Below, piece by piece: positions 1 to 5,782 of a stretch of 15,303 nt of DNA. The position numbers were made by a program, and so were the translations under genes. Origin of the DNA: an uncultured bacterium (GTDB taxonomy: Bacteria; Actinomycetota; UBA4738; HRBIN12). Position 1 is the stretch's first letter. Each line of letters starts with the position of its first letter. The notes below the pieces were generated by a model, which saw only the letters and a program-made list of their open reading frames with translations, did not search any database and had not been told where the DNA came from. Location of the stretch: the NCBI GenBank assembly GCA_937881155.1, contig CALGFI010000187.1, positions 1 to 15,303 on the forward strand, read 5' to 3'.

Positions 1-221
1 TGGGCGCCGAGGCAGCCGCGGCCGCCGAGGCGCACCGCGCCGGACGGCCGGATGACGTCCCCGAAGAGCTCGTCCGTGCGGTCACCGCGTTCGGAGATGA
101 CGCGGCGATTCGGATCTCGGAGTTCGCCGAGGCGGGAGCCCATGCCGTCGTCTATCCCGTGGCCGTCGACGGATCGGCGGCCTCGATCGAGGCGACGCTC
201 CTGGCGCTTGCCCCGGTCTGA
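1..221 (+). CDS. Luciferase-like monooxygenase (LLM) family, C-terminal fragment
   Basis: Only the last 72 or so codons are present, read in the frame beginning at base 3 and ending at TGA 219-221; the gene starts outside the window. The visible segment reads VPEELVRAVTAFG, then a helix, then EAGAHAVVYPV, and ends shortly afterwards. This matches the usual C-terminal end of bacterial luciferase-like flavin or F420-dependent oxidoreductases, where a phrase of the type 'VPDELV...G...EAGVDHVVL.PV' closes the TIM barrel. No cofactor or substrate residues are inside the window, so FMN versus F420 cannot be decided. The next gene downstream, a ferredoxin, has its own leader, so co-transcription is uncertain. 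The family call rests on a short fragment and is moderate. Confidence 0.55.
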   Translation, partial: GAEAAAAAEAHRAGRPDDVPEELVRAVTAFGDDAAIRISEFAEAGAHAVVYPVAVDGSAASIEATLLALAPV

Positions 222-236
222 GGCGAGATGCCGGTG

Positions 237-242
237 TAAACT
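237..242 (+). promoter_or_regulatory. Possible -10 box for fdxA
   Basis: TAAACT fits the TAnnnT form of the actinobacterial -10 element and lies just after the stop of the monooxygenase gene. No convincing -35 hexamer is visible. It would give an A/G-rich leader of about 85 nt before fdxA. Confidence 0.3.
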
Positions 243-333
243 CCGGGATCAAGGATTTGCAAGGTCTGCACCGTCGAAAAGGGGAAAACGGCCAACGGGA
301 TAGGCCCGAAGGGACACGCCAAAGGGGACGGAC

Positions 334-663
334 ATGACCTACACGATCGCCGAGCCGTGCATCGACGTGAAGGACCGGGCCTGCGTTGACGAGTGCCCGG
401 TCGACTGCATCTATGAGGGTGGGCGGATGCTCTACATCCACCCCGACGAGTGCGTCGACTGCGGGGCGTGCGAGCCGGTCTGCCCCGTGACCGCGATCTT
501 CTACGAAGACGACGTGCCCGCGGAGTGGAAGCAGTTCACGCCCATCAACGCCGAGTTCTTCGCGGAGAACGTGAGCGCGATCGGTTCACCGGGCGGGGCC
601 GCCCAGGTGGGGCCGGTTGCGGTCGATCACCCGGTCGTCGCGGGCTGGCCGTCCGTCGGCTGA
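334..663 (+). CDS. fdxA: 7Fe ferredoxin, FdxA type ([3Fe-4S][4Fe-4S])
   Basis: A 109-residue cytosolic electron carrier. By alignment with Azotobacter FdI-type ferredoxins, C9, C17 and C50 should hold the [3Fe-4S] cluster, and C21, C40, C43 and C46 the [4Fe-4S] cluster; C25 is the conserved free cysteine. All are visible in CVDECPVDC (17-25) and CVDCGACEPVCP (40-51). The C-terminal half, with its GSPGGA segment and final DHPVVA, is the long tail usual for actinobacterial FdxA. The start is the ATG preceded by AAAGGGGA (321-328), 5 nt upstream. The 3' end overlaps the convergent FrhB-family gene by 37 nt. Such ferredoxins typically serve P450s or other oxidoreductases; the FrhB neighbour is the obvious candidate partner, but that is inference from position. 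Confidence 0.93.
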   Translation: MTYTIAEPCIDVKDRACVDECPVDCIYEGGRMLYIHPDECVDCGACEPVCPVTAIFYEDDVPAEWKQFTPINAEFFAENVSAIGSPGGAAQVGPVAVDHPVVAGWPSVG

Positions 664-1796
664 CCGTTCGCAGGCCCATCGCCGTTCGGCGGGAGCTCGC
701 CCGGCCCGGCGAACACCGCGTCGTCCGGCCACCTCGCCCGTGACTTCGCCGCGAGCTTGGCCATGAGCGCGACCGCGGCGGGATCCTCCGACGACGGTCG
801 CCACTCGACGACACCATCGGCGACCGCCCGCCCCCACAGGTCGGCGCCCTTGTCGGTCCTGATGACCGTCAGCGTCCAGCCGTCGCTCTGACCCAGCCCT
901 CCGAACGAGATGTCCGCGTGCTCAGCCGCGAAGTCGGGGCACTTCATGCACCCGGGGCGCGTGAACTCCTGCGCCTTCTTCAGCGAGTACGTGATCTCCT
1001 CGCCGTCGCGCGTGTAGAACAGGAGCTTGCCCTTCACGTTCACGCGGGCCAGGTCGTCGAGCTCGAGTCCGAGCCGCCGCTGCGCGATCTCGACCATCAA
1101 ACCGTCGTACGTGAACGACTTCGAGCACAGAAGTCCGAACGTCCACGCGATCTTTCGCGCCCACTTGTTGACGCGACGCGCACTCAGCGAACCGGTCACG
1201 CTCGCCTGACACGACATCCCCACGAGCGCGAGCTTCGACAGTCCCATCTCGGCGGCCTTGGTCAGTGCCAGCGGGTTCGCCGAGTACGTATAGCGCGAGC
1301 CGGCCGTCTCGAGGACGCCGCGCTCGTCGGTGACGACCGTTGGCTCGGCGTCCCAAGGACGGTCCTCGGACAGCTTCGACGTGAGTGCCCCGTCGATCTC
1401 GCCGTTCTTCATCCCCCAGATCAGCAGTGCGGACACGACACCGCCGTCCTGGCCGTGCATCAACGCCTCGGCCGACGCAGCGCGGGCGAGGACGATCTCC
1501 CGGTGCTGGCCGATCACGTCCTCCGGGCCGCGGGTGCGGCCGAACAGGCGGAGGTCGATCTCGCCCTCCCATTCGCGGAACCGAGGGCACGCCCGGGTGC
1601 AGATGTCGCAGCCTCGATCGCCGTGAGTGCACGCGGCCGGGCCGTCTTCCTGCAACTGCACGGGTTCGTCGTTCGCGTAGCCGAGCACGTGGAAGGGACA
1701 GGCGACGATGCACGCCGTACAGCCAGTGCACAGTCCGGTGAGGACGACCTCGTCGTACAGGTCGCGCCACTGCGTCTTGTCGGCGGTGGAGGCCAT
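627..1796 (-). CDS. FrhB-family iron-sulfur flavoprotein (coenzyme F420 hydrogenase/dehydrogenase beta subunit family)
   Basis: A 389-residue protein from the ATG at 1796. Two four-cysteine clusters stand at the N-terminus: C23, C26, C29, C33 (GLCTGCTACIVACPF) and C56, C63, C66, C70 (CTHGDRGCDICTRACP). The FrhB core follows, with the QDGGVVSALLIW segment, then GMSCQ near the middle and CMKCPDFAAEHADISFGG towards the end, all typical of the FrhB/FdhB family, which includes F420-reducing hydrogenase subunits, ferredoxin:F420 enzymes and the BciB vinyl reductases. The family binds FAD and passes electrons between iron-sulfur partners and F420 or another hydride acceptor; the true substrate here is unknown. 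The last 20 residues are low complexity (Gly, Pro, Asn, Gln). A GTG at 1853 would add 19 residues, but it has no ribosome site, whereas the ATG lies 10 nt after TATACT. The 3' end overlaps fdxA. Confidence 0.82.
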   Translation of the reverse strand: MASTADKTQWRDLYDEVVLTGLCTGCTACIVACPFHVLGYANDEPVQLQEDGPAACTHGDRGCDICTRACPRFREWEGEIDLRLFGRTRGPEDVIGQHREIVLARAASAEALMHGQDGGVVSALLIWGMKNGEIDGALTSKLSEDRPWDAEPTVVTDERGVLETAGSRYTYSANPLALTKAAEMGLSKLALVGMSCQASVTGSLSARRVNKWARKIAWTFGLLCSKSFTYDGLMVEIAQRRLGLELDDLARVNVKGKLLFYTRDGEEITYSLKKAQEFTRPGCMKCPDFAAEHADISFGGLGQSDGWTLTVIRTDKGADLWGRAVADGVVEWRPSSEDPAAVALMAKLAAKSRARWPDDAVFAGPGELPPNGDGPANGQPTDGQPATTG

Positions 1797-1806
1797 CCGC
1801 GACGCA

Positions 1807-1812
1807 AGTATA
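1807..1812 (-). promoter_or_regulatory. -10 box (TATACT) for the FrhB-family gene
   Basis: TATACT on the reverse strand lies 10 nt before the ATG at 1796, so transcription should begin about 3-4 nt before the start codon. No Shine-Dalgarno site fits. It supports the ATG over the upstream GTG at 1853. Confidence 0.55.
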
Positions 1813-1859
1813 GGCGGAGCGATCCGAGGCCCTCCGTGCCTCGTAGTACCCACACCCGT

Positions 1860-1865
1860 TAGGCT
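1860..1865 (+). promoter_or_regulatory. -10 box (TAGGCT) for the cupredoxin gene
   Basis: TAGGCT fits TAnnnT and would place the transcript start near 1872. That leaves a leader of about 20 nt containing the strong ribosome site AGGAAGGAG (1878-1886), 6 nt before the ATG. It is a conventional leadered promoter, unlike most others in the window. Confidence 0.4.
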
Positions 1866-1892
1866 CGATCGGCAGCGAGGAAGGAGCGATCG

Positions 1893-2285
1893 ATGCGTTC
1901 GACGACGTGGGTCCGTCTGGTGGCTGTGGTGTTTTCGCTCTCACTGATCCTTGCTGCGTGCGGCGGCGACGACGAGGGGAACGGTGGAGCGACCGGAGCG
2001 ACCAACGGCGGTGCGACAGGCGAGACCACAGGCGGTGGCGGCGAGAACGAGATCGTGATCCAGGGATTCACGTTCCAGCCGTCGACGATCACTGTGTCCG
2101 GCCCGACCGACGTCACCGTGACGAACGAGGACTCCACACCGCATACGTTCACGCTCGACGACGAGAGCGTCGACCTGGAGCTCGCCGGCGGCGAGAGCGG
2201 GACGGCGACGATCGACGTGTCCGAGTCGACCGGGTTCTTCTGCAGGATCCACCCGAACATGACCGGAACGGTCGAGGTCGCCTAA
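1893..2285 (+). CDS. Secreted cupredoxin-domain lipoprotein (plastocyanin-like)
   Basis: A 130-residue predicted lipoprotein. An N-terminal signal (R8 then a hydrophobic run 9-22) ends in the lipobox LAAC, with C23 as the lipidated cysteine. Residues 24-52 are a Gly/Thr/Asn-rich linker containing repeated GGATG units, which would hold the domain away from the membrane. Residues 53-130 form a small cupredoxin fold with all four type 1 copper ligands in order: H84 (TPHTF), then C117, H120 and M123 in FFCRIHPNMTG. Proteins of this shape carry single electrons on the outer face of the membrane or bind copper. The ATG has an excellent ribosome site. It is divergent from the FrhB-family gene and converges on the iscA-like gene. 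The redox partner is not visible. Confidence 0.88.
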   Translation: MRSTTWVRLVAVVFSLSLILAACGGDDEGNGGATGATNGGATGETTGGGGENEIVIQGFTFQPSTITVSGPTDVTVTNEDSTPHTFTLDDESVDLELAGGESGTATIDVSESTGFFCRIHPNMTGTVEVA

Positions 2286-2301
2286 CCGCCGAACGGGCGA
2301 T

Positions 2302-2333
2302 CCGGTCGCGACGCGTCCGGCGCCGCCGACCGG
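2302..2333. terminator. Inverted repeat, candidate bidirectional terminator
   Basis: CCGGTCG (2302-2308) is the exact reverse complement of CGACCGG (2327-2333), with an 18-base GC-rich loop. It sits in the only roomy convergent gap in the window, between the cupredoxin gene and the iscA-like gene. No T run follows on either strand, so intrinsic termination is uncertain. Confidence 0.35.
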
Positions 2334-2374
2334 TCAGATCGAGCCGAGGACGCGGTAGCGGCCGGTCAGATCGA
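2330..2374. repeat. 13-bp direct repeat at the 3' end of the iscA-like gene
   Basis: CCGGTCAGATCGA occurs at 2330-2342 and again at 2362-2374, offset by 32 bases. The right copy contains the stop codon and last codons of the iscA-like gene; the left copy lies just beyond its end. It looks like a small duplication of the gene tail or a paired site. Confidence 0.6.
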
Positions 2375-2704
2375 AAACGACTCGCCGCACGCGCACTCGT
2401 GCACCGCGCGCGGGTTCAGCATCTTCAGACCGCCGCCGAGGAGCGCGTCGTTGAATTCGAGGGTCGAGCCCTCGACGATCGGCGCGCTCTTCTGATCGAC
2501 GAGGACACGAACACCGTCGGCGGCCGGTACGACGTGATCGCTCTCGGTCGGAGTGTCGAACGCCAGCTCGTAGGAGAAGCCGGAGCAACCGCCGGCGACG
2601 ACGCGAACGCGAAGCACGGGCTCGGCGCCCTGTTTCTCCGCGAGCTGGCGGATCTTCGTCGCCGCCTTGTCGGTGACCTCGATCACGGTGGCGGTGCGCT
2701 CCAT
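2366..2704 (-). CDS. A-type iron-sulfur cluster carrier (IscA/ErpA family)
   Basis: A 112-residue cytosolic protein of the HesB/IscA/SufA/ErpA family, which accepts assembled iron-sulfur clusters and delivers them to target apoproteins. The three family cysteines are present: C40 in GGCSGFSYEL, and C104 and C106 in the C-terminal CACGESF motif. The length is that of the family. The ATG at 2704 lies 6 nt after TATCCT with no ribosome site between, so the message is probably leaderless. It stands alone, with no Isc or Suf scaffold genes beside it, which is common for the single A-type gene (often named erpA) of actinobacteria. The nearby ferredoxin and FrhB protein, with three clusters or more between them, are plausible clients, but this is inference. 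ErpA, SufA and IscA cannot be told apart from this sequence alone. Confidence 0.93.
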   Translation of the reverse strand: MERTATVIEVTDKAATKIRQLAEKQGAEPVLRVRVVAGGCSGFSYELAFDTPTESDHVVPAADGVRVLVDQKSAPIVEGSTLEFNDALLGGGLKMLNPRAVHECACGESFSI

Positions 2705-2710
2705 GGATCC

Positions 2711-2716
2711 AGGATA
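2711..2716 (-). promoter_or_regulatory. -10 box (TATCCT) for the iscA-like gene
   Basis: TATCCT on the reverse strand is followed by 6 nt and then the ATG at 2704, so transcription should start at or next to the start codon. No -35 hexamer is recognisable. Confidence 0.55.
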
Positions 2717-2748
2717 GCGCCCCAGGCGGCCGAACCCCGCGGCTGCTC

Positions 2749-2754
2749 TACCAT
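2749..2754 (+). promoter_or_regulatory. -10 box (TACCAT) for the CoA pyrophosphatase operon
   Basis: TACCAT is followed by 7 nt and the ATG at 2762, the spacing of a leaderless start. It overlaps an alternative in-frame ATG at 2753, which would then lie upstream of the transcript, and is one reason to prefer 2762. It is 32 bp from the divergent -10 box of the iscA-like gene. Confidence 0.5.
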
Positions 2755-2761
2755 GGCCGTG

Positions 2762-3325
2762 ATGGCCTCCACGGCGCTGCTCGCCGGTCTTTCAACGGCG
2801 CTCGACCAGGATCCTCGGCACGAGCCGCCACCAGGCGACCGCCTGGCATCCGTCCTCGTCCCGATCGTGGACGTCGCGTCCATCGTGTTCACGCGACGAA
2901 CCGAAGAGCTGCCACGGCACCCCGGCGAGATCTCGTTCCCCGGAGGGATCCGGCACGACGACGACGCGTCCCCGCTCGACACGGCGCTCCGCGAAACCGA
3001 GGAAGAGCTGGGGATCGCGCCGTCGAGCGTCGACGTGCTCGGCGCGCTCCCGCCGGTGCCCACGTTCGTCTCGCGGATCTTGATCGTTCCGTTCGTCGGC
3101 GTCCTCCGGACCGGCCGGGAGTTCCGCCCGAACCCGGGCGAGATCGCCGAGGTGCTCACCTACCCCGTCGACGAGCTCATGGCGGCAGAGACGCAGGTCG
3201 AGTGGCGCCGCGGCAAGGGGGTCTACGTGGGACAGGCCTACGAGATGGGGGACCACACGATCTGGGGAGCGACGGCGAAGATTCTCGGGAGTCTCCTCGA
3301 GATCGTCCGGCGGGTGGACGCATGA
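2762..3325 (+). CDS. NUDIX hydrolase, CoA pyrophosphatase (NudL-like)
   Basis: A 187-residue NUDIX protein. FTRRTEELPRHPGEISFPGG (43-62) followed by the DDASPLDTALRETEEELGI segment closely matches the NudL/YeaB family, in which the extra motif before the NUDIX box marks coenzyme A pyrophosphatases; these cut CoA and its derivatives to 4'-phosphopantetheine and 3',5'-ADP. The box differs slightly from the consensus spacing, as NudL proteins do, and keeps the metal-binding REtEEElG core (77-84). An in-frame ATG at 2753 would add three residues; 2762 is chosen because it sits 7 nt after TACCAT. The stop overlaps the start of the following CoA-binding gene as ATGA, so the two are translationally coupled and CoA is a shared theme. 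CoA specificity is inferred from the motif. Confidence 0.87.
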   Translation: MASTALLAGLSTALDQDPRHEPPPGDRLASVLVPIVDVASIVFTRRTEELPRHPGEISFPGGIRHDDDASPLDTALRETEEELGIAPSSVDVLGALPPVPTFVSRILIVPFVGVLRTGREFRPNPGEIAEVLTYPVDELMAAETQVEWRRGKGVYVGQAYEMGDHTIWGATAKILGSLLEIVRRVDA

Positions 3326-3765
3326 GCCAACCGAACTCGCCGCCGGATGGACCCTCGGACGACGAGCTCCGCGAGATCCTGTCCGAGGCGAAGACCATCG
3401 CCGTCGTCGGCCTGTCGTCCAAGCCGGATCGGCCGTCGTACGAGGTGTCCGAGTTCTTGCAGCAACGTGGGTACCGCATCGTCCCGGTCAACCCGAACGA
3501 GACCGAGATCCTCGGCGAGCGCGCGTATCCGACGCTGCTCGACGTTCCCGACGACGTCGCGATCGATGTCGTCGACGTCTTCCGTCGCCCGGAGCACACG
3601 CCGCCGGTCGCCGAGCATGCCGTCGCCCGACGCGCGAAGATGCTCTGGTTGCAAGACGGCATCGCGAATGACGAAGCCCGCCGGATCGCAGAGGACGCGG
3701 GCCTGAGGGTCGTGATGGACGACTGCATCAAGCGGGAAATGAGGCGGCTGCTGCCGCCTGCGTGA
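3322..3765 (+). CDS. CoA-binding domain protein (YccU-like, CoA_binding_2 family)
   Basis: A 147-residue single-domain Rossmann protein. IAVVGLSSKPDRPSYEV (26-42) is the nucleotide-binding loop, followed by LQQRGYRIVPVNPNETEILG, and the C-terminal DDCIKREMRR (133-142) is the typical end of this family. The fold matches the CoA-binding domain of succinyl-CoA synthetase alpha chains, but without the ligase domains or catalytic histidine segment, so it is not an enzyme subunit of that complex. Family members bind CoA; their cellular role is unsettled. The start ATG overlaps the stop of the NUDIX gene (ATGA). The pairing with a predicted CoA pyrophosphatase suggests a role in CoA sensing or turnover, which is inference. 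Confidence 0.88.
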   Translation: MSQPNSPPDGPSDDELREILSEAKTIAVVGLSSKPDRPSYEVSEFLQQRGYRIVPVNPNETEILGERAYPTLLDVPDDVAIDVVDVFRRPEHTPPVAEHAVARRAKMLWLQDGIANDEARRIAEDAGLRVVMDDCIKREMRRLLPPA

Positions 3766-3800
3766 AGGTCCGGCCGTCGTTATCGAGGGGGACGCGAAGC

Positions 3801-3965
3801 ATGCAGAAGTGGGAGTACTTCGTGGCGCCGCTGCTCGAGCACAATCCCGGCGACATCTTGAACACGTTCGGCGAGGACGGCTGGGAGCTCGTCGGCGTCG
3901 CACAGATCACCAACCCAATGGGCGGCCAGTCGCTCGTCGCCTACATGAAGCGCCCGCGCGCGTAG
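3801..3965 (+). CDS. Small DUF4177-like protein
   Basis: A 54-residue protein beginning MQKWEYFVAPL and containing LNTFGEDGWELVGV, which is the signature layout of the DUF4177 family (an N-terminal 'KWEY.V' strand and a central 'LN..G.eGWELV.v' turn). Function is unknown. An in-frame GTG at 3762 would add 13 residues but overlaps the previous gene; the ATG has a good ribosome site, GAGGGGGA (3785-3792), 8 nt upstream, and the family always begins at the KWEY strand. It lies 35 nt after the CoA-binding gene and is probably in the same transcript. No signal peptide or membrane segment. Confidence 0.78.
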   Translation: MQKWEYFVAPLLEHNPGDILNTFGEDGWELVGVAQITNPMGGQSLVAYMKRPRA

Positions 3966-3981
3966 GCGTTCGGCCCTGACG

Positions 3982-3987
3982 TACGCT
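3982..3987 (+). promoter_or_regulatory. -10 box (TACGCT) for the glyoxalase-like gene
   Basis: TACGCT is followed by 8 nt and GTG 3996, with no ribosome site between. It fits the leaderless pattern of neighbouring genes and suggests this gene can be transcribed apart from the preceding run. Confidence 0.5.
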
Positions 3988-3995
3988 CCAGCGTC

Positions 3996-4619
3996 GTGCT
4001 CCGGATCGACCACGTCGTCTTTGCGGTACCTGACCTCGACGCCGCCGCCGATCGATTCCGTCGCGACCACGGTCTCGACTCGGCGCCCGGAGGGCGCCAT
4101 CCAGGGTGGGGGACGGCAAACCGCATCGTTCCCCTGGGCCACGATTACATCGAGCTGATCGCGGTCGAAGACGACGCCGTAGCGGCGGGAACGCCGTTCG
4201 GACGAGCGGTGCTCGAGCGAGCCCAAAGCGGCGGCGGATGGCTCGCCATCTCCGTATCGACGGACGACCTCGATGCTGTGGGCGGGAGACTCGGGCTCGA
4301 CGTGACCGCAGGCGCGCGCGAACGTCCCGACGGGACCGAGGTCAGATGGCGGAGCGCCGGTCTGGAGGATCCGCGCCGCGAGCCGTTCCTGCCGTTCTTC
4401 ATCTCCTGGGAGGGAGCGGCTGAATCTCACCCAGGCCGCCTTCGCGCCGGTCATGGCGTTCAGGCCACCGGGATCGCGCGGATCGACGTCCAAGGCGACG
4501 ATCGTTCGTTGCGCTCGTGGCTCGGTGGCGAGGATCTCCCCATCCGCGTGATGGATGCCGGCGCGCGGGTCATATCCGTCGCGCTCGCGACGCATGACGG
4601 TCAGCTCGTGATCAGCTGA
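3996..4619 (+). CDS. Glyoxalase-like (VOC superfamily) domain protein
   Basis: A 207-residue protein matching the glyoxalase-3-like branch of the vicinal oxygen chelate fold. IDHVVFAVPDLDAAADRF (4-21) holds the candidate metal-ligand H6, and the segments PGGRHPGWGTANRIVPLG and YIELIAV give the second strand and its glutamate, a family pattern. The C-terminal half is more divergent and may be a second, degenerate VOC repeat. Substrate is unknown; this branch is usually annotated only as a hypothetical lactoylglutathione lyase-like protein. The GTG start is supported by the -10 box 8 nt upstream. Its TGA overlaps the stop of the convergent transsulfuration gene within the 8-base palindrome TCAGCTGA, so both strands terminate in the same site. 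Confidence 0.8.
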   Translation: MLRIDHVVFAVPDLDAAADRFRRDHGLDSAPGGRHPGWGTANRIVPLGHDYIELIAVEDDAVAAGTPFGRAVLERAQSGGGWLAISVSTDDLDAVGGRLGLDVTAGARERPDGTEVRWRSAGLEDPRREPFLPFFISWEGAAESHPGRLRAGHGVQATGIARIDVQGDDRSLRSWLGGEDLPIRVMDAGARVISVALATHDGQLVIS

Positions 4620-5736
4620 GCGCCTGCTCCAGGTCGGCGACGAGGTCGTCCGGGTGCTCGATCCCCACCGAGACGCGCACGAGCGACTCGGGAACCTCGA
4701 GCGGCGAGCCCGCCACGCTGGCGTGGGTCATCGGCCCGGGAACCTCGATGAGCGACTCGACGCCTCCGAGCGACTCCGCGAGGAAGAAGATCCTCGTGCG
4801 TTCGGCCACGGCGATCGCGTCGTCGCGCGAGCGAGTCTCGAAGCTCAGCATGCCTCCGAACCGTCGCATCTGCCGCGCGGCGACGTCGTGGCCGGGGTGA
4901 TCCGGTAAGCCCGGGTAATAGACCCTGGCCACCTTTGGGTGGCCGGCGAGGAACTCGGCGATGCGCTCGGCGCCCGTGCAGTGCGCTTCCATCCGGATGG
5001 CCAGGGTCTTCACGCCCCGGAGCGCGAGGAAACAGTCCATCGGTCCCGGAACGGCGCCGGCGGCGTTCTGCAGGAACGTGAGCCGTTCGATCAGCTCGTC
5101 GTCGCTGGTGACGATCGCGCCGCCGATCAGATCGGAGTGGCCGCCGAGGTACTTCGTCACCGAATGGACGACGACGTCGGCGCCGAGCCCGAGAGGCCTC
5201 TGGAGGTAGGGCGTGGCGAAGGTGTTGTCGACGACGCACATGGCGCCCGCCTCGCGCGAGATCGCGGCGACGCGCTCGATGTCGACGATCTTCATCAACG
5301 GGTTGGTCGGCGACTCGAGCCACACGATCCGCGTTCGATCACGGATCGCCGCGCGGAGCGATACCTCATCGGCCAGGTCGACCGTGTCGAACTCGACGCC
5401 CCACCCGTTCATCACTCTGGCGAGCAGCCGGTACGTCCCGCCGTAGACGTCATCGCCGAGCACGACGTGGTCGCCGGGGCGGAGCGTCAGCAGGAGTGTC
5501 GTCGTCGCCCCGAGACCGCTCGAGAACGAGAGTGCGCGCGTTCCACCCTCGAGCGACGCGAGGACCTCCTGCAGCGCCTCTCTCGTGGGATTTCCGCCGC
5601 GGGCATAGTCGTACGCCTTCGGCTTGCCGACCGCCGGTTGCGCGTACGTCGAGGTCTGATAGATCGGGACGCTGACCGCGCCGAACTCGGCGTCAGGGTC
5701 CTGCCCGACGTGGATCGCGCGGGTCTCGAACCGCAT
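4612..5736 (-). CDS. Cystathionine gamma-lyase / gamma-synthase (PLP, trans-sulfuration family)
   Basis: A 374-residue cytosolic PLP enzyme of the Cys/Met metabolism family. Landmarks in order: YDYARGGNPTREALQ (42-56), SSGLGATT (72-79) for cofactor phosphate, ESPTNPLMKIVDI (141-153), VVDNTFATPYLQ (168-179) and HSVTKYLGGHSD with the Schiff-base lysine K195. The C-terminus has ESLGGVESLIEVP and HASV, as in both gamma-lyases and gamma-synthases. It lies 46 nt downstream of cystathionine beta-synthase on the same strand, which favours the gamma-lyase role: cystathionine to cysteine, ammonia and 2-oxobutyrate. Sequence alone does not exclude cystathionine gamma-synthase (MetB) or a bifunctional enzyme, so no symbol is given. 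The ATG has only a weak GGCGGG ribosome site, consistent with translation as the second gene of an operon. Confidence 0.9.
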   Translation of the reverse strand: MRFETRAIHVGQDPDAEFGAVSVPIYQTSTYAQPAVGKPKAYDYARGGNPTREALQEVLASLEGGTRALSFSSGLGATTTLLLTLRPGDHVVLGDDVYGGTYRLLARVMNGWGVEFDTVDLADEVSLRAAIRDRTRIVWLESPTNPLMKIVDIERVAAISREAGAMCVVDNTFATPYLQRPLGLGADVVVHSVTKYLGGHSDLIGGAIVTSDDELIERLTFLQNAAGAVPGPMDCFLALRGVKTLAIRMEAHCTGAERIAEFLAGHPKVARVYYPGLPDHPGHDVAARQMRRFGGMLSFETRSRDDAIAVAERTRIFFLAESLGGVESLIEVPGPMTHASVAGSPLEVPESLVRVSVGIEHPDDLVADLEQALS

Positions 5737-5782
5737 GCCCGCCGGCTCGTCGCGCGGAGCTATTGGGGACCGTCCCGTTCCA

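Noticed and set aside
680..691. CGCCGTTCGGCG hairpin as a terminator for fdxA
   Set aside because: It is inside the FrhB-family coding sequence, has no T run, and such short GC palindromes are common at this composition.
1797..1853. 19-residue N-terminal extension of the FrhB-family protein from GTG 1853
   Set aside because: No ribosome site before the GTG, while the ATG at 1796 sits 10 nt after TATACT; the extension carries no family sequence.
922..1944. Long open frame antisense and overlapping the FrhB-family gene and the cupredoxin start
   Set aside because: Arginine-rich shadow of real genes with no family motifs; such frames are expected at this GC content.
1907..2761. Very long N-terminal extension of the NUDIX protein in the same open frame
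   Set aside because: It runs through the cupredoxin gene and antisense through the iscA-like gene and has no NUDIX-family sequence; a promoter lies directly before 2762.
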